Positions 44,501 through 53,461 of a stretch of 64,000 bases of DNA are shown one piece after another. Numbering within the stretch: position 1 is the first letter of the stretch; each line of letters opens with the position of its first letter. This stretch comes from Flavobacterium reichenbachii. GTDB taxonomy: Bacteria > Bacteroidota > Bacteroidia > Flavobacteriales > Flavobacteriaceae. Made by a program: the position numbers and the translations under genes. The notes under the pieces were generated by a model, which saw nothing but the letters and a program-made list of their open reading frames with translations, ran no database searches and was not told the origin of the DNA. The stretch lies in the NCBI RefSeq assembly GCF_002217435.1, contig NZ_MUHF01000030.1, positions 1 to 64,000 of the forward strand, written 5' to 3'.

Positions 44501-44721
44501 ACTTTATTTCTCTGGATAATATCAGCTTAGGTTATTCTCTTCCAAGATTATTATTAGATAAAATTGGAGTTGATTCATTCAGACTTTTTGTACAAGCTCA
44601 AAATATTTGGTTAATTTCTGATTATAAAGGTATTAATCCTGAGATGGAAACAGCTGGTGTAGATATTAACGGAACTCCTCGTTCTAAAGTAGTATCAATG
44701 GGAATTAATGTAAGTTTATAA
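41590..44721 (+). CDS. SusC/RagA-family TonB-dependent outer membrane receptor
   Basis: 1043 residues. Signal peptide 1-22 (ending QFSFAQ), then a carboxypeptidase-regulatory-like beta sandwich (RTVSGKVSDQTGVIPGVNVVVKG). A TonB-box-like NEVVVVGYGVQKRKEVTGS follows, then the plug (IRIRGIASISGLTEPLIVVDGVPI with the SusC-specific DINPDDIESFDVLKDGAS), and a long 22-strand barrel ending RSKVVSMGINVSL. There is no N-terminal STN domain, so signalling to an anti-sigma factor is not expected. With SusD it imports a glycan or peptide. No hydrolase lies nearby, so the substrate is unknown. Confidence 0.95.
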   Translation: MKLKLQWICTLLLALSMQFSFAQERTVSGKVSDQTGVIPGVNVVVKGSKVSTYTDFDGSYSIKAKTGDVLVFSYVGMSNKQVTVGTSNSVNVSLESEAQLMNEVVVVGYGVQKRKEVTGSISKIAGKDISNLVTPSFEGVLAGRAAGVQVLTNSGIIGGAPKIRIRGIASISGLTEPLIVVDGVPIYSGDVGGVSATNGLADINPDDIESFDVLKDGASTAIYGSRAANGVILITTKSGKKGTLKVTYSSVFGVASAYKKYDLLQTPDFITISNEKRANVPVAAGQPQLTPWAAGTTYNTDWQSAVLRNAPQMTHNLNFSGGSDKTKYYLSLGYTDQEGINIANSMNRFSIRANIDQEINKWLSIGTNLTVSRTEYYGLNINSNGLSGNIFNTIRQLPNTPIYDASNPTGYNLTLPLTTNVVGKWDNLAVQSEGISNIVYILDHNIYKSKTQRTLASVFANAKITSDLSYKLQVSSDNAITTGFQYWNPVHGDAAGRNGYLYNDVQDMQRWNWQNILNYKHTFAESHNLGVTAVAEYQKSQTKLSWGNGSDLLSDFYNKNLVTNSYSTKDSGGGVTEKGIISYLGRVSYNYKEKYFLQGSIRRDGISQFESDVRYHNFPGVSAGWTVSKENFMQGISNTISDFKIRASYSEVGNVDVLNGNAYPSKGLTISSPYGISNGLGYSQFGNSVLQWETSTKIDYGVDFGFLNNRLTLGFDYFKNDIDGLVLAAPVAPSLGIPGSVINSNVGKMFNEGYEFAATFKAINTQNFSWDVAANLTLAKNEVTELPSGDIIGGSYTTDTNIAPNIIIRKGESINSLYGFEYYGVNKANGNPVYYKANGSLVQGLLPGSTYAEYNAANPADVSKTATLTNSDKKILGNTLPTYYGSFSSNMKYKNIDFGFMFRFSGGNKVFNSTRRELMTQTFSNNGTEILGRWQSVDNPGDGWTPRLYASTNNTTNLNGSATSRFVEKGDFISLDNISLGYSLPRLLLDKIGVDSFRLFVQAQNIWLISDYKGINPEMETAGVDINGTPRSKVVSMGINVSL

Positions 44722-44730
44722 TAAAAACAT

Positions 44731-46311
44731 ATGAAAAATATAATAAAAACAATTTTGCTTTCTGTAGTTGTATTCGGGATGAATTCATGTACAGAAGAAA
44801 AAATATTAGACTTAGAGCCAATTAATCAAATATCTGAAAGTGTAGCATTTTCGACTCCTTCCTTCATTGCATCATCAATGAATGGTGTATATAATGCAGC
44901 AGCTCTTGGTCAGTATAACACAACAAATCCGAATGGTGGTAGAGGTTATATCTGGGGTGCAGCTTTCGTTGAGCAAGGAGACTGTAGAGGAGAAGATGTT
45001 GTAAACACACAAGCATTTTTTCAGGTTACTTACGAAGGAAGTTATGATGCCAATACTTTAAATAATATGTATTACTGGGTTGATGGTTTTAGACTAATCA
45101 ATAGATGTAATCTTATGATTGAAGGTGTTAACGGTGCTGTTGCTAAAGGTATTATTACTCAAGCGGTAGCTGATGATTATATAGGGCAAGCTAAATTTTT
45201 AAGAGCAATTACTCATTTTGAATTGTTAAATTTCTTTGCTAGACCTTACAACTATACTGCTGGTGCTACTCATCCTGGTTTACCATACAGAGAGGTAGGA
45301 GTTAATACTACTGCTGAAATCGCATCAGAAACAGCAAAACCAAGAAACACAGTTGCAGAATGTTATACTAAAATCTTAGCAGATTTAACAGATGCAGAAG
45401 CTTTAATTACTTCAAATGGTTTTAACAATAGTACAAGAGTGGTTGCTAAGGCTACAAAATCTGCAGCAATTGCTTTTAAAACTAGAGTATATCTTCACAA
45501 GAGAGACTGGGCTAATGTTATTGCAGAAGGAACTAAATTGACTACAATGACTTTACCAAATGCATATGCTTTAACGTCTGCATCTAATGGTGCTTTTCTA
45601 TATCCTACTAATTTGAGTAACACAGAATCTATTTTCTCAATTCAGCATTCTTCTACAGCTAATCCAACAACAAATGGTGCTTTGCCAAGTATGTATAAGC
45701 AAAGAGTCTTGATCGCAATTAGTCCAATTATCTGGAGAAATCCATTTTGGTTAGCGGATGATAAAAGAAGACAAGAAGGTGTAATGATTAATACACCAGC
45801 TTCTGGTGCTAAATATTCAAATAAATATACAGATGTAACAAATAATACAGATGCTGCACCAGTTATCAGATATGCAGAAGTATTATTGAATATGGCAGAA
45901 GCACAAGCTCGTTTGTCTAATTTACCTGCAGCTTTAACGTTATTGAATTCAGTTAGAAATAGATCTTTAGCTACTCCGGCTACGCAATCTTATACTGCTA
46001 CATCATTTACTACAAATGCTTCTATGATGGCTGCTATTATTGCAGAAAGAAGAATTGAATTTCTTGCTGAAGGACGCAGATGGTCTGATATACAAAGATT
46101 ACAAGATGATGATTTAGTCCCTATTGTTGGTGTTCCTGCTAAAGTTGCAAATGGAGTTCCTCCGGCAGCTGCATATACTTTAGGTACTCCTTATGATGGA
46201 CCATTATCTATTGCAGCGATTCCTAAGACGGATCGTAGAATGTTATGGCCTATACCTCAAGTAGAAAGAAATACGAATCCAAATGTTGCTCAAAACGATG
46301 GTTGGGAATAG
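44731..46311 (+). CDS. SusD/RagB-family nutrient-binding outer membrane lipoprotein
   Basis: 526 residues. Lipoprotein signal MKNIIKTILLSVVVFGMNSC, then LDLEPINQISESVAFSTPS, typical of SusD starts. TPR-like helices follow, with FLRAITHFELLNFFARPY, PVIRYAEVLLNMAEAQARL and IIAERRIEFLAEGRRWSDI. C-terminal LWPIPQVERNTNPNVAQNDGW is the family end. It forms the lid of the SusC transporter; the genes are 9 nt apart and share a terminator at 46331-46366. Confidence 0.95.
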   Translation: MKNIIKTILLSVVVFGMNSCTEEKILDLEPINQISESVAFSTPSFIASSMNGVYNAAALGQYNTTNPNGGRGYIWGAAFVEQGDCRGEDVVNTQAFFQVTYEGSYDANTLNNMYYWVDGFRLINRCNLMIEGVNGAVAKGIITQAVADDYIGQAKFLRAITHFELLNFFARPYNYTAGATHPGLPYREVGVNTTAEIASETAKPRNTVAECYTKILADLTDAEALITSNGFNNSTRVVAKATKSAAIAFKTRVYLHKRDWANVIAEGTKLTTMTLPNAYALTSASNGAFLYPTNLSNTESIFSIQHSSTANPTTNGALPSMYKQRVLIAISPIIWRNPFWLADDKRRQEGVMINTPASGAKYSNKYTDVTNNTDAAPVIRYAEVLLNMAEAQARLSNLPAALTLLNSVRNRSLATPATQSYTATSFTTNASMMAAIIAERRIEFLAEGRRWSDIQRLQDDDLVPIVGVPAKVANGVPPAAAYTLGTPYDGPLSIAAIPKTDRRMLWPIPQVERNTNPNVAQNDGWE

Positions 46312-46330
46312 TTTCTATTCTAAATAATTT

Positions 46331-46366
46331 AAAAGCCCTCAATCTTTTTAGATTGGGGGCTTTTTG
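46331..46366 (+). terminator. Intrinsic terminator of the susC-susD operon
   Basis: AAAAGCCCTCAATCT and AGATTGGGGGCTTTT pair over 15 bp (one G-T pair) around a TTTT loop, ending in Ts. Confidence 0.92.
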
Positions 46367-46439
46367 CTAAATAATACTTTTCTTTAAAACTTCTAAATAC
46401 TAACGATTTGTTTTTTTTCGTTTATACGTTTTTATCATT

Positions 46440-46447
46440 TACCTTTG
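46440..46447 (+). promoter_or_regulatory. Promoter -7 box of the putative porin gene
   Basis: TACCTTTG matches TAnnTTTG and lies 41 nt before ATG 46489. No well-placed TTG is seen. Confidence 0.5.
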
Positions 46448-46488
46448 CTTAGCAAATTTTGTCAAATAAATACATATAAAGCCATCAA

Positions 46489-48456
46489 ATGAGAATTTTC
46501 ATTTTTCTATATCTTTTAGTTATACCATCTTTATTGTTTTCGCAGGAAAAAAAGACATCTAAAAATAATCTGGATATGAATACAAAATATTCTAGTATCA
46601 CAGATACGGTAAAAAAGAAAAAAGCTAAAGTTGCTACAATAGATCAATATCAGATTATTACCTTAGAGCATGATACCACTTATGCAGATACGTCGCTGAC
46701 ACTAAAAAGCGCATACAAACAAAATCATATTAGAAGAGATGAATTTGGACTTTTGCCATTCTCTAATATCGGACAGCCTTATAATACATTGCAATATAGT
46801 TTGACAAGTTTTTCTCCTTATCCGGAAATTGGTTTTAAAGCAAAGCATTTTAATTATATCGAAGCAGATCAAATTAAATATTACTCAGTGGCAACACCAT
46901 TGACAGAATTATTTTTCAATACCACAATAAATAAAGGACAAAATGTTGATTCTTTCATAACCTTAAATATTTCAAAGAACCTTAATTTTTCTATTGCTTA
47001 CAGAGGATTACGTTCTGAGGGAGATTATATTAATCAATTGGTAAGTGCAGGGAATTTTAGGTTTACAACGAGTTATGCTACAACCAACAAAAGATATATT
47101 TTAAATGCTCATTATGCTTATCAGGATGTAATGAATGAAGAAAATGGTGGTATTACAGATCCTCAATATTTTGAAAGTGACAATAAAGACTATAAAAATC
47201 GTCAGAGATTACAAGTTTATTTGACAGATGCAGAATCTTTTTTAAAAGGGAGGCGCTTGTTTTTTGACCACGCTTTTAGAATAAATCCAAAGGGAGGAGA
47301 TAATAATTTGTATGTAACACATCAATTTAATTACGATAATAAAACTTTCGAATACAAACAGCCAACTGTGATTTCTATAGTGACTAATAGAAGGATACAG
47401 CGTTTTGGAGAATCTTACGTGGCGAGCAATATTAATGATCATACAAAATTTGAAAAATTATATAATAAAGCAGGATTAGCATATGAGAATTCTCTTTTAG
47501 GAAAGTTTAATTTTTTTATTGATGATTATAGATCGAACTATTTATATAACCGTGTTATAGTCCCAACAAATGGACCGATAATTCCGTCTCACTTATACCA
47601 GCAGTTTAATAATGTAGGCGGGCAGTACGAGTACCAGAAAAATAAATGGAACGGCCGATTTTTATATTCTAGATCGATTTCAAATCAGTCCCTTTCTGAT
47701 TTAGATGCAAAACTGCGTTACGATTATAATGATAAGATAAAGTTTGATTTTAGATATAGAAATATTAATAAACTGCCGAATAATAATTACAATTTATATC
47801 AAAGCAGCTGGGTAGCTTACAATTGGTCAAATAATTTTAAAAACGAAAAAATAAATTCGCTTAGTGCTGAAGTTTCTACTCCTTGGGCAAACCTACAAGC
47901 GCAATATACTGTATTAAAGGACCATTTGTATTTCAGAGATGATTCTACTCCAAATCAAAAGGACAGCCTTATTCAGATCATTAAACCATATCAGTATGAT
48001 AATGTGATTAATTATTTAGAGATAAAAGCTAATAAAGAATTCAAATTTGGAAGATTTGCGCTTGATAATACCTTTCTTTATCAAAAAGTCGATCAATCTG
48101 ATTTAATATTAAATGTACCTGATTTTGTAACGAGAAATACATTTTACTATTCTGGCTACTTTTTTAAGAAGGCACTTTATATGCAGAGCGGAATTACATT
48201 TAATTATTTCACAAAATATTATGCAGACAATTATAACCCAGTTATAGGAGAGTTTTTTGTTCAAAAGACAGATAAGATAGGGAGTTATGCAAATTTTGAT
48301 TTATTTGTTAATGCCCGAATTAGACAAACACGATTTTATCTAAAAGCAGAACATTTAAATGCTGCTTTCTCACGAGGTAATTATTATTCAGCGCCTGATA
48401 ATCCATATCGAGACTTTGTTATTCGATTTGGTTTAGTTTGGAATTTCTTCCAATAA
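46489..48456 (+). CDS. Putative porin (Bacteroidota beta-barrel outer membrane protein)
   Basis: 655 residues. Signal peptide MRIFIFLYLLVIPSLLFSQ, a Lys-rich linker, then a chain of alternating aromatic strands (FNYIEADQIKYYSVATPLTELFF, LNFSIAYRGLRSEGDYINQLV, FRFTTSYATTNKRYILNAHYAYQ) ending in the aromatic terminal strand VIRFGLVWNFFQ. These are features of the 'putative porin' family found across Bacteroidota. Substrate unknown. The cysteine synthase-CBS gene follows by 45 nt and could be co-transcribed. Confidence 0.85.
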   Translation: MRIFIFLYLLVIPSLLFSQEKKTSKNNLDMNTKYSSITDTVKKKKAKVATIDQYQIITLEHDTTYADTSLTLKSAYKQNHIRRDEFGLLPFSNIGQPYNTLQYSLTSFSPYPEIGFKAKHFNYIEADQIKYYSVATPLTELFFNTTINKGQNVDSFITLNISKNLNFSIAYRGLRSEGDYINQLVSAGNFRFTTSYATTNKRYILNAHYAYQDVMNEENGGITDPQYFESDNKDYKNRQRLQVYLTDAESFLKGRRLFFDHAFRINPKGGDNNLYVTHQFNYDNKTFEYKQPTVISIVTNRRIQRFGESYVASNINDHTKFEKLYNKAGLAYENSLLGKFNFFIDDYRSNYLYNRVIVPTNGPIIPSHLYQQFNNVGGQYEYQKNKWNGRFLYSRSISNQSLSDLDAKLRYDYNDKIKFDFRYRNINKLPNNNYNLYQSSWVAYNWSNNFKNEKINSLSAEVSTPWANLQAQYTVLKDHLYFRDDSTPNQKDSLIQIIKPYQYDNVINYLEIKANKEFKFGRFALDNTFLYQKVDQSDLILNVPDFVTRNTFYYSGYFFKKALYMQSGITFNYFTKYYADNYNPVIGEFFVQKTDKIGSYANFDLFVNARIRQTRFYLKAEHLNAAFSRGNYYSAPDNPYRDFVIRFGLVWNFFQ

Positions 48457-48501
48457 TTAGAGTTGATTCACTTAAAAACCAAATATTAAATTTAAATAAA
48501 A

Positions 48502-49863
48502 ATGGACTTTTCAAAAAATATTTTAGAAACAATAGGTAATACACCGTTAGTAAAACTCAACAAAGTTGTTGCTGAAATTGATGCATTAGTACTAGCAAAA
48601 GTCGAGACATTTAATCCGGGAAATTCTGTAAAAGATAGAATGGCCGTAAAGATGATTGAAGATGCAGAAGCTGACGGAAGATTAAAACCTGGTGGAACTA
48701 TTATTGAAGGAACTTCTGGAAATACAGGAATGGGACTTGCACTTGTGGCCATTATCAAAGGATACAAATTGATTTGTGTTATCTCAGATAAACAATCTAA
48801 AGAGAAAATGGATATTTTGCGTGCCGTGGGTGCCAAAGTAGTAGTGTGTCCAACAGATGTCGAACCAACAGATCCTAGGTCTTATTATTCTGTTTCGAAA
48901 CGTTTAGCAGAAGAAACTCCAAACTCCTGGTATGTAAATCAGTACGATAATATGTCAAATTCTTTGGCACATTACGAACAAACAGGACCTGAGATATGGA
49001 AACAAACGGATGGTAAAATTACTCATTTTGTAGTTGGAGTAGGAACTGGAGGAACTATTTCTGGTGTTGGAAGATATTTAAAAGAAAAAAATCCAAATAT
49101 CAAAATTTGGGGAATTGACACTTACGGTTCTGTTTTTAAAAAATACCATGAAACTGGAATATTTGATGAAAATGAAATTTACTCTTATATCACAGAAGGA
49201 ATTGGAGAAGATATTTTACCTAAAAATGTTGATTTTTCTTTGATTGATGGTTTTACAAAAGTAACCGATAAAGATGCGGCAGTTTATACTAGAAAAATTG
49301 CTCTTGAAGAAGCTATTTTTGTAGGTAATTCTGCTGGTGCATGTATAAAAGGATTATTGCAGCTAAAAGAACATTTTAAACCAGATGATGTTGTTGTGGT
49401 TCTTTTTCATGATTCAGGAAGCCGTTATGTCGGTAAAATGTTTAATGATGATTGGATGCGCGAACGAGGTTTCTTAGAAGAAAATATTACTAAAGCAGAA
49501 GATGTAATTAAAGATCATATAGACAAGCAATTAATTGTAGTTCGTACAGAGGAATTGGTTTCGCATGCTATCGAGCGTATGCGTAAATATAAAATCTCGC
49601 AGATTCCGGTTGTTGATATCAACGGATTTGTAGGTTCTGTAGACGAAACGGATTTATTTAGAAGTTATGTAGCTGATAAAAACGTTGCCGAAAAACCAAT
49701 TAAAGAAGTGATGGGAAAACCATTTCCGATAGTAAAATTAGGAACGCCAATCGAAGAAGTTTCTAAATTATTTACAAAAGAAAATGACGCTGTATTGGTA
49801 GATTTAGAAAATGGAAATCATCATATTATTACTAAATATGATATCATTGGATCGATAAAATAA
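48502..49863 (+). CDS. Cysteine synthase / cystathionine beta-synthase-like PLP enzyme with CBS pair
   Basis: 453 residues. The N-terminal 320 residues are a fold type II PLP enzyme: PLP lysine in NPGNSVKDRMAV, substrate loop EGTSGNTGMGLA, phosphate loop VGTGGTISGVGRY. The C-terminus (about 330-453) holds two CBS motifs (VSHAIERMRKYKISQIPVVD and PIEEVSKLFTKENDAVLVDL). The domain order is that of cystathionine beta-synthase, but a cysteine synthase activity is equally possible. The CBS pair implies control by an adenosyl ligand. Closed by a 19-bp hairpin terminator. Confidence 0.9.
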   Translation: MDFSKNILETIGNTPLVKLNKVVAEIDALVLAKVETFNPGNSVKDRMAVKMIEDAEADGRLKPGGTIIEGTSGNTGMGLALVAIIKGYKLICVISDKQSKEKMDILRAVGAKVVVCPTDVEPTDPRSYYSVSKRLAEETPNSWYVNQYDNMSNSLAHYEQTGPEIWKQTDGKITHFVVGVGTGGTISGVGRYLKEKNPNIKIWGIDTYGSVFKKYHETGIFDENEIYSYITEGIGEDILPKNVDFSLIDGFTKVTDKDAAVYTRKIALEEAIFVGNSAGACIKGLLQLKEHFKPDDVVVVLFHDSGSRYVGKMFNDDWMRERGFLEENITKAEDVIKDHIDKQLIVVRTEELVSHAIERMRKYKISQIPVVDINGFVGSVDETDLFRSYVADKNVAEKPIKEVMGKPFPIVKLGTPIEEVSKLFTKENDAVLVDLENGNHHIITKYDIIGSIK

Positions 49864-49881
49864 AATTTTAAATCGATAGCT

Positions 49882-49928
49882 AAAAATCCATAAATCTGAT
49901 TCACAATCAGATTTATGGATTTTTTTTT
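49882..49928 (+). terminator. Intrinsic terminator of the PLP-CBS gene
   Basis: AAAAATCCATAAATCTGAT (49882-49900) pairs over 19 bp with 49906-49924, loop TCACA, ending in a run of Ts. Confidence 0.93.
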
Positions 49929-50098
49929 AGAAATATTATGCCGCAAACTATATCTTTATGTTATATAGATTTAGAATAATTAATCTGGAGATGTTGATAA
50001 TTCGAGAGTTATATTTACTAAAATGGTAATCTTTAATTTGTAAGATTAGTATTATTTTTTTGTAATTTTATCTTTTTAAAAATTATAAAAACAAAAAA

Positions 50099-51370
50099 AT
50101 GAAAGAAGATTTTCTTCATTATCTCTGGAAGTTTAAAAAATTTGACATATTAAATTTGCGTACAACTCAAAATGAGTCGATCACAATAATTAAAACAGGA
50201 GAATTTTTAGAAAGCGCTGGTCCAGATTTTTTTAATGCTCAAATTATAATTGAAAATCAAAAATGGGCCGGAAATATAGAAATTCATTTAAAATCTTCTG
50301 ATTGGTATCTTCACCATCACGAAAAAGATCCCGCATACGAGAATGTTATTTTGCACGTAGTCTGGGAGCACGATACGGCAGTATTTAGACAAAATAATAC
50401 TGAAATTCCTGTTTTGGTTTTAAAAGAATACGTTCAGTCAGAAATTATAGATAATTATAATTCGTTATCATCTCCTAAATCCTGGATATTTTGCGAAAAA
50501 CAAATCGCTCAAATTGACGAGTTTGTTTTTAAAAACTGGCAGGAACGATTGTTTTTTGAACGATTAGAGCGTAAATCAAAATTTATTTATAACTTATTAG
50601 AAGAGAAAAATTCTGATTGGGAAGCGGTTTTGTTTTGCTTGCTGGCTAAAAATTTTGGATTAAATACAAACGGAAATAGTTTCCTGCAGATTGCTAATTC
50701 CATTCCTTTTTCAATTATTCGGAAAGAAAGTTTTGAAATTGAAAATCTGGAAGCTTTACTTTTTGGAAACTCAGGTTTGTTAAATAACAATAAAGAAGAT
50801 GTTTATTTTAAAGATTTAAAAATTAGATATTATTACCTCTCTCATAAATATCAATTAAAAAAAGTAATTGTAGAGCCACTTCAGTTCTTTAAGCATCGTC
50901 CAGATAATTTTCCCACTATAAGACTCGCTCAATTGGCAGGTTTATATAACAAACATCAAAATTTATTTTCAAAAATTATAAATGTAAAATCTGTTAAAGA
51001 CGTTTATGATTTACTCACTATAGCGCCTAGTGTATATTGGAAAAATCATTATCAGTTTGATAAAGAGAGTTCGAAAAAGGCAAAAATATTGTCGAAAGCG
51101 TTTATAGATTTAATGATTTTAAATACTATAATTCCTCTTCAATTTGCTTATTTCGAAAGAATTGGCGATTCTGATTTGGAAGATTTAATTGCCTTCATGA
51201 ATGAGGTTGCGCCAGAGAAAAACTCTATTATTGAAAAATTCGAATCCTATGGGGTGTTTTCTAAAAATGCTTTTGAAAGCCAGACTTTGTTGCAGCTCAA
51301 AAATGAATATTGCAACCTAAAAGCCTGCTTAAAATGTGCAGTAGGAATGGAGCTGCTCAAAAATAATTAG
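50099..51370 (+). CDS. DUF2851 family protein
   Basis: 423 residues, no signal peptide or membrane segment. The start MKEDFLHYLWKFKKFDILNLRT and the early GEFLESAGPDFFNAQIIIENQKWAGNIEIHLKSSDWYLHHHEKDPAYENVILHVVWEHD block are the DUF2851 hallmark, found in nearly all Bacteroidota. The acidic and histidine residues in that block (GPDF, IEIH, SDW, HHH, HVVWEHD) recall a metal-dependent nuclease core such as PD-(D/E)XK. That is an inference. PspC follows by 62 nt. Confidence 0.88.
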   Translation: MKEDFLHYLWKFKKFDILNLRTTQNESITIIKTGEFLESAGPDFFNAQIIIENQKWAGNIEIHLKSSDWYLHHHEKDPAYENVILHVVWEHDTAVFRQNNTEIPVLVLKEYVQSEIIDNYNSLSSPKSWIFCEKQIAQIDEFVFKNWQERLFFERLERKSKFIYNLLEEKNSDWEAVLFCLLAKNFGLNTNGNSFLQIANSIPFSIIRKESFEIENLEALLFGNSGLLNNNKEDVYFKDLKIRYYYLSHKYQLKKVIVEPLQFFKHRPDNFPTIRLAQLAGLYNKHQNLFSKIINVKSVKDVYDLLTIAPSVYWKNHYQFDKESSKKAKILSKAFIDLMILNTIIPLQFAYFERIGDSDLEDLIAFMNEVAPEKNSIIEKFESYGVFSKNAFESQTLLQLKNEYCNLKACLKCAVGMELLKNN

Positions 51371-51404
51371 TTGTTTAAAAAAATAGCTGAGAGATATATT
51401 TTTG

Positions 51405-51412
51405 TACTTTTG
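51405..51412 (+). promoter_or_regulatory. Promoter -7 box of the PspC gene
   Basis: TACTTTTG matches TAnnTTTG, 20 nt before the ATG; another TATATTTTTG lies just before it. Confidence 0.5.
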
Positions 51413-51432
51413 AAAAATAAATATAATAGAAA

Positions 51433-51660
51433 ATGTCAGCCATTTTAAAACTTAAATTCTTTCTTGAAAAATACGGATTTCATGTTTCATCTCGTTTAGC
51501 AGATAAATTAGGAATGCGTGTTACTAGTGTAAGATTGTTTTTTATTTATATTTCGTTTGTCACTGCAGGTTTAGGATTTGGAGTGTATCTGACATTAGCA
51601 TTTTGGATTCGTCTAAAAGATTTAATTAGGGCGAAGCGTACTTCTGTTTTCGATCTATAG
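51433..51660 (+). CDS. PspC domain-containing small membrane protein
   Basis: 75 residues. RLADKLGMRVTSVRLFFIYISFVTAGLGFGVYLTLAFWI carries the PspC pattern: a short amphipathic start, then one transmembrane helix (about 33-58). PspC proteins act in envelope stress responses in some bacteria, but here there are no psp neighbours, so only membrane location can be stated. Confidence 0.8.
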   Translation: MSAILKLKFFLEKYGFHVSSRLADKLGMRVTSVRLFFIYISFVTAGLGFGVYLTLAFWIRLKDLIRAKRTSVFDL

Positions 51661-51681
51661 AAATACTTTTAAAACATAAAA

Positions 51682-51716
51682 AAAGGATTATAAAGTAATT
51701 TACTCTATAATCCTTT
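51682..51716. terminator. Bidirectional terminator between PspC and permease genes
   Basis: AAAGGATTATA and TATAATCCTTT form an 11-bp stem; inside it, AGTA and TACT extend the stem past one mismatch. A/T runs flank it, and the genes on either side converge. Confidence 0.85.
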
Positions 51717-51736
51717 CTTATTTTATGATTGAAATA

Positions 51737-53188
51737 TTACTTTTCCGGATTGTTTAGTTTACTGTTTTTCTTTCCGTAAACAAAATAAATAAGAATACCT
51801 AAAGCCATCCAAATTACAAGTCTTGCCCAGCTTTCGTTTGGTAAAGAATACATTAAAGCCAAACAAATCACAATACCGGCAACCGGTACAAAAGGAACCC
51901 AAGGAGTTTTAAAAGCTCTTGGCACATCTGGCATTTTTTTACGCATTACCATTACACCTATACAAACCAATACAAATGCCAATAAAGTTCCGATACTTAC
52001 CATGTGTCCTAAATCACTAACAGGTACAAGTCCGGCAAATAAGCTTACAAATACTAAGAAGAAAAGATTTGTTTTCCAAGGTGTACGGAATTTTGAGTGA
52101 ATCTCACTAAAAAATGAAGGCAGTAAACCGTCTTTACTCATTGTATAAAACACACGGCTTTGTCCCATAAGCATTACTAACATTACAGAAGTATATCCAG
52201 CTAAAATGGCTATTATTAGACCAGTTTGTAAAAAGTCGTATCCTGTTACTGCAAAAGCAGTAGCAGCAGGTTTTGCATCTCCAGCAAATTTATAATAAGG
52301 AACAAGTCCCGTCATTACGTGAGAGAATAAAACATATAAAAGTGTACAGATAACTAGTGATCCTAAAATACCGATTGGCATTCCTTTTTGTGGATTTTTA
52401 GCTTCTTGTGCAGCAGTAGAAACCGCATCAAAACCAATAAAAGCAAAAAATACAGTACCAGCTCCAGCAGCAATTCCTGACCATCCAAATTTTCCAAATA
52501 CACCAGTATTTTCAGGGATATAAGGAACATAATTAGTAGGATCAATAAATTTCCATCCCAGTACAATAAATATAATAACAACGGCAACTTTTACCACTAC
52601 TAATATATTGTTAATCGTTGCTGATTCTTTTGTTCCTTTAATTAATAATAAAGACAATAAGGAAACAATAAATATTGCAGGTAAGTTTATAATTCCTCCT
52701 TCTATCACGGTGCCATTACTTAATGTTAAGGTTTCCCAAGGAGAGCAAATTAAATCGGGAGGCAGGTGTATATTAAACTTAGCAAGCAGTTCTAAAAGGT
52801 ACCGAGACCAGCTTACGCCGACAGTTGCGGCTCCTAATGCATATTCTAAAACTAAATCCCAACCGATAATCCAAGCCATAAATTCCCCCATTGTGGCATA
52901 AGAATAAGTGTAAGCACTACCGGCAACGGGTATCATTGAAGCAAATTCAGCATAACATAGACCTGCAAATGCGCAGCCTACAGCAGCTAAAATGAAAGAA
53001 ATTGTAACTGCAGGACCTGCATGGTCAGCAGCGGCAATTCCGGTTAGCGAAAATAGTCCCGCTCCAATAATTGCTCCAACTCCAAGTGCAACAAGCGAAC
53101 GTGAAGATAAGGTTCTTTTTAGTCCTTTTTCAGATTCGGATGCTTCACCAAGCAATACCGAAAGTGGTTTAGTTTTCCAAATTGACAT
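51737..53188 (-). CDS. Amino acid permease (APC superfamily)
   Basis: 483 residues with about twelve membrane helices. The cationic amino acid transporter-like start LKRTLSSRSLVALGVGAIIGAGLFSLTG has the APC helix-1 GxG motif, and FFAFIGFDAVSTAAQEAKNPQKGMPIGILGSL is the conserved helix 6-7 region of CAT-type carriers. It belongs to the YfnA/CAT subgroup. Substrate not determinable. Single gene with its own -7 box at 53220-53227. Confidence 0.92.
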   Translation of the reverse strand: MSIWKTKPLSVLLGEASESEKGLKRTLSSRSLVALGVGAIIGAGLFSLTGIAAADHAGPAVTISFILAAVGCAFAGLCYAEFASMIPVAGSAYTYSYATMGEFMAWIIGWDLVLEYALGAATVGVSWSRYLLELLAKFNIHLPPDLICSPWETLTLSNGTVIEGGIINLPAIFIVSLLSLLLIKGTKESATINNILVVVKVAVVIIFIVLGWKFIDPTNYVPYIPENTGVFGKFGWSGIAAGAGTVFFAFIGFDAVSTAAQEAKNPQKGMPIGILGSLVICTLLYVLFSHVMTGLVPYYKFAGDAKPAATAFAVTGYDFLQTGLIIAILAGYTSVMLVMLMGQSRVFYTMSKDGLLPSFFSEIHSKFRTPWKTNLFFLVFVSLFAGLVPVSDLGHMVSIGTLLAFVLVCIGVMVMRKKMPDVPRAFKTPWVPFVPVAGIVICLALMYSLPNESWARLVIWMALGILIYFVYGKKNSKLNNPEK

Positions 53189-53219
53189 ACTATTATATTG
53201 GTTTATTGTTATTAAGTCC

Positions 53220-53227
53220 CAAATGTA
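53220..53227 (-). promoter_or_regulatory. Promoter -7 box of the amino acid permease gene
   Basis: The minus strand reads TACATTTG, matching TAnnTTTG, 31 nt before the ATG. No TTG at the usual distance is obvious. Confidence 0.5.
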
Positions 53228-53461
53228 TCGCTTTTTACAAATAATAAAAACAATTATGTTGTTTTAAGTTATAAAATATTTAATTTTTTTGCACAACTCT
53301 CAATAAAGCTTTCTTAGTTGTTGAGATTCATTAATTTAATTCCCATTTGATAATAGAATAAGTAATCTTTCAAAATTTATATTTTTTACTATTTTTCCTA
53401 ATAATATTAGATTTTTTCTTTAATTTATATTTTTAAATAATATTCATTATAGTGCAAAGGA

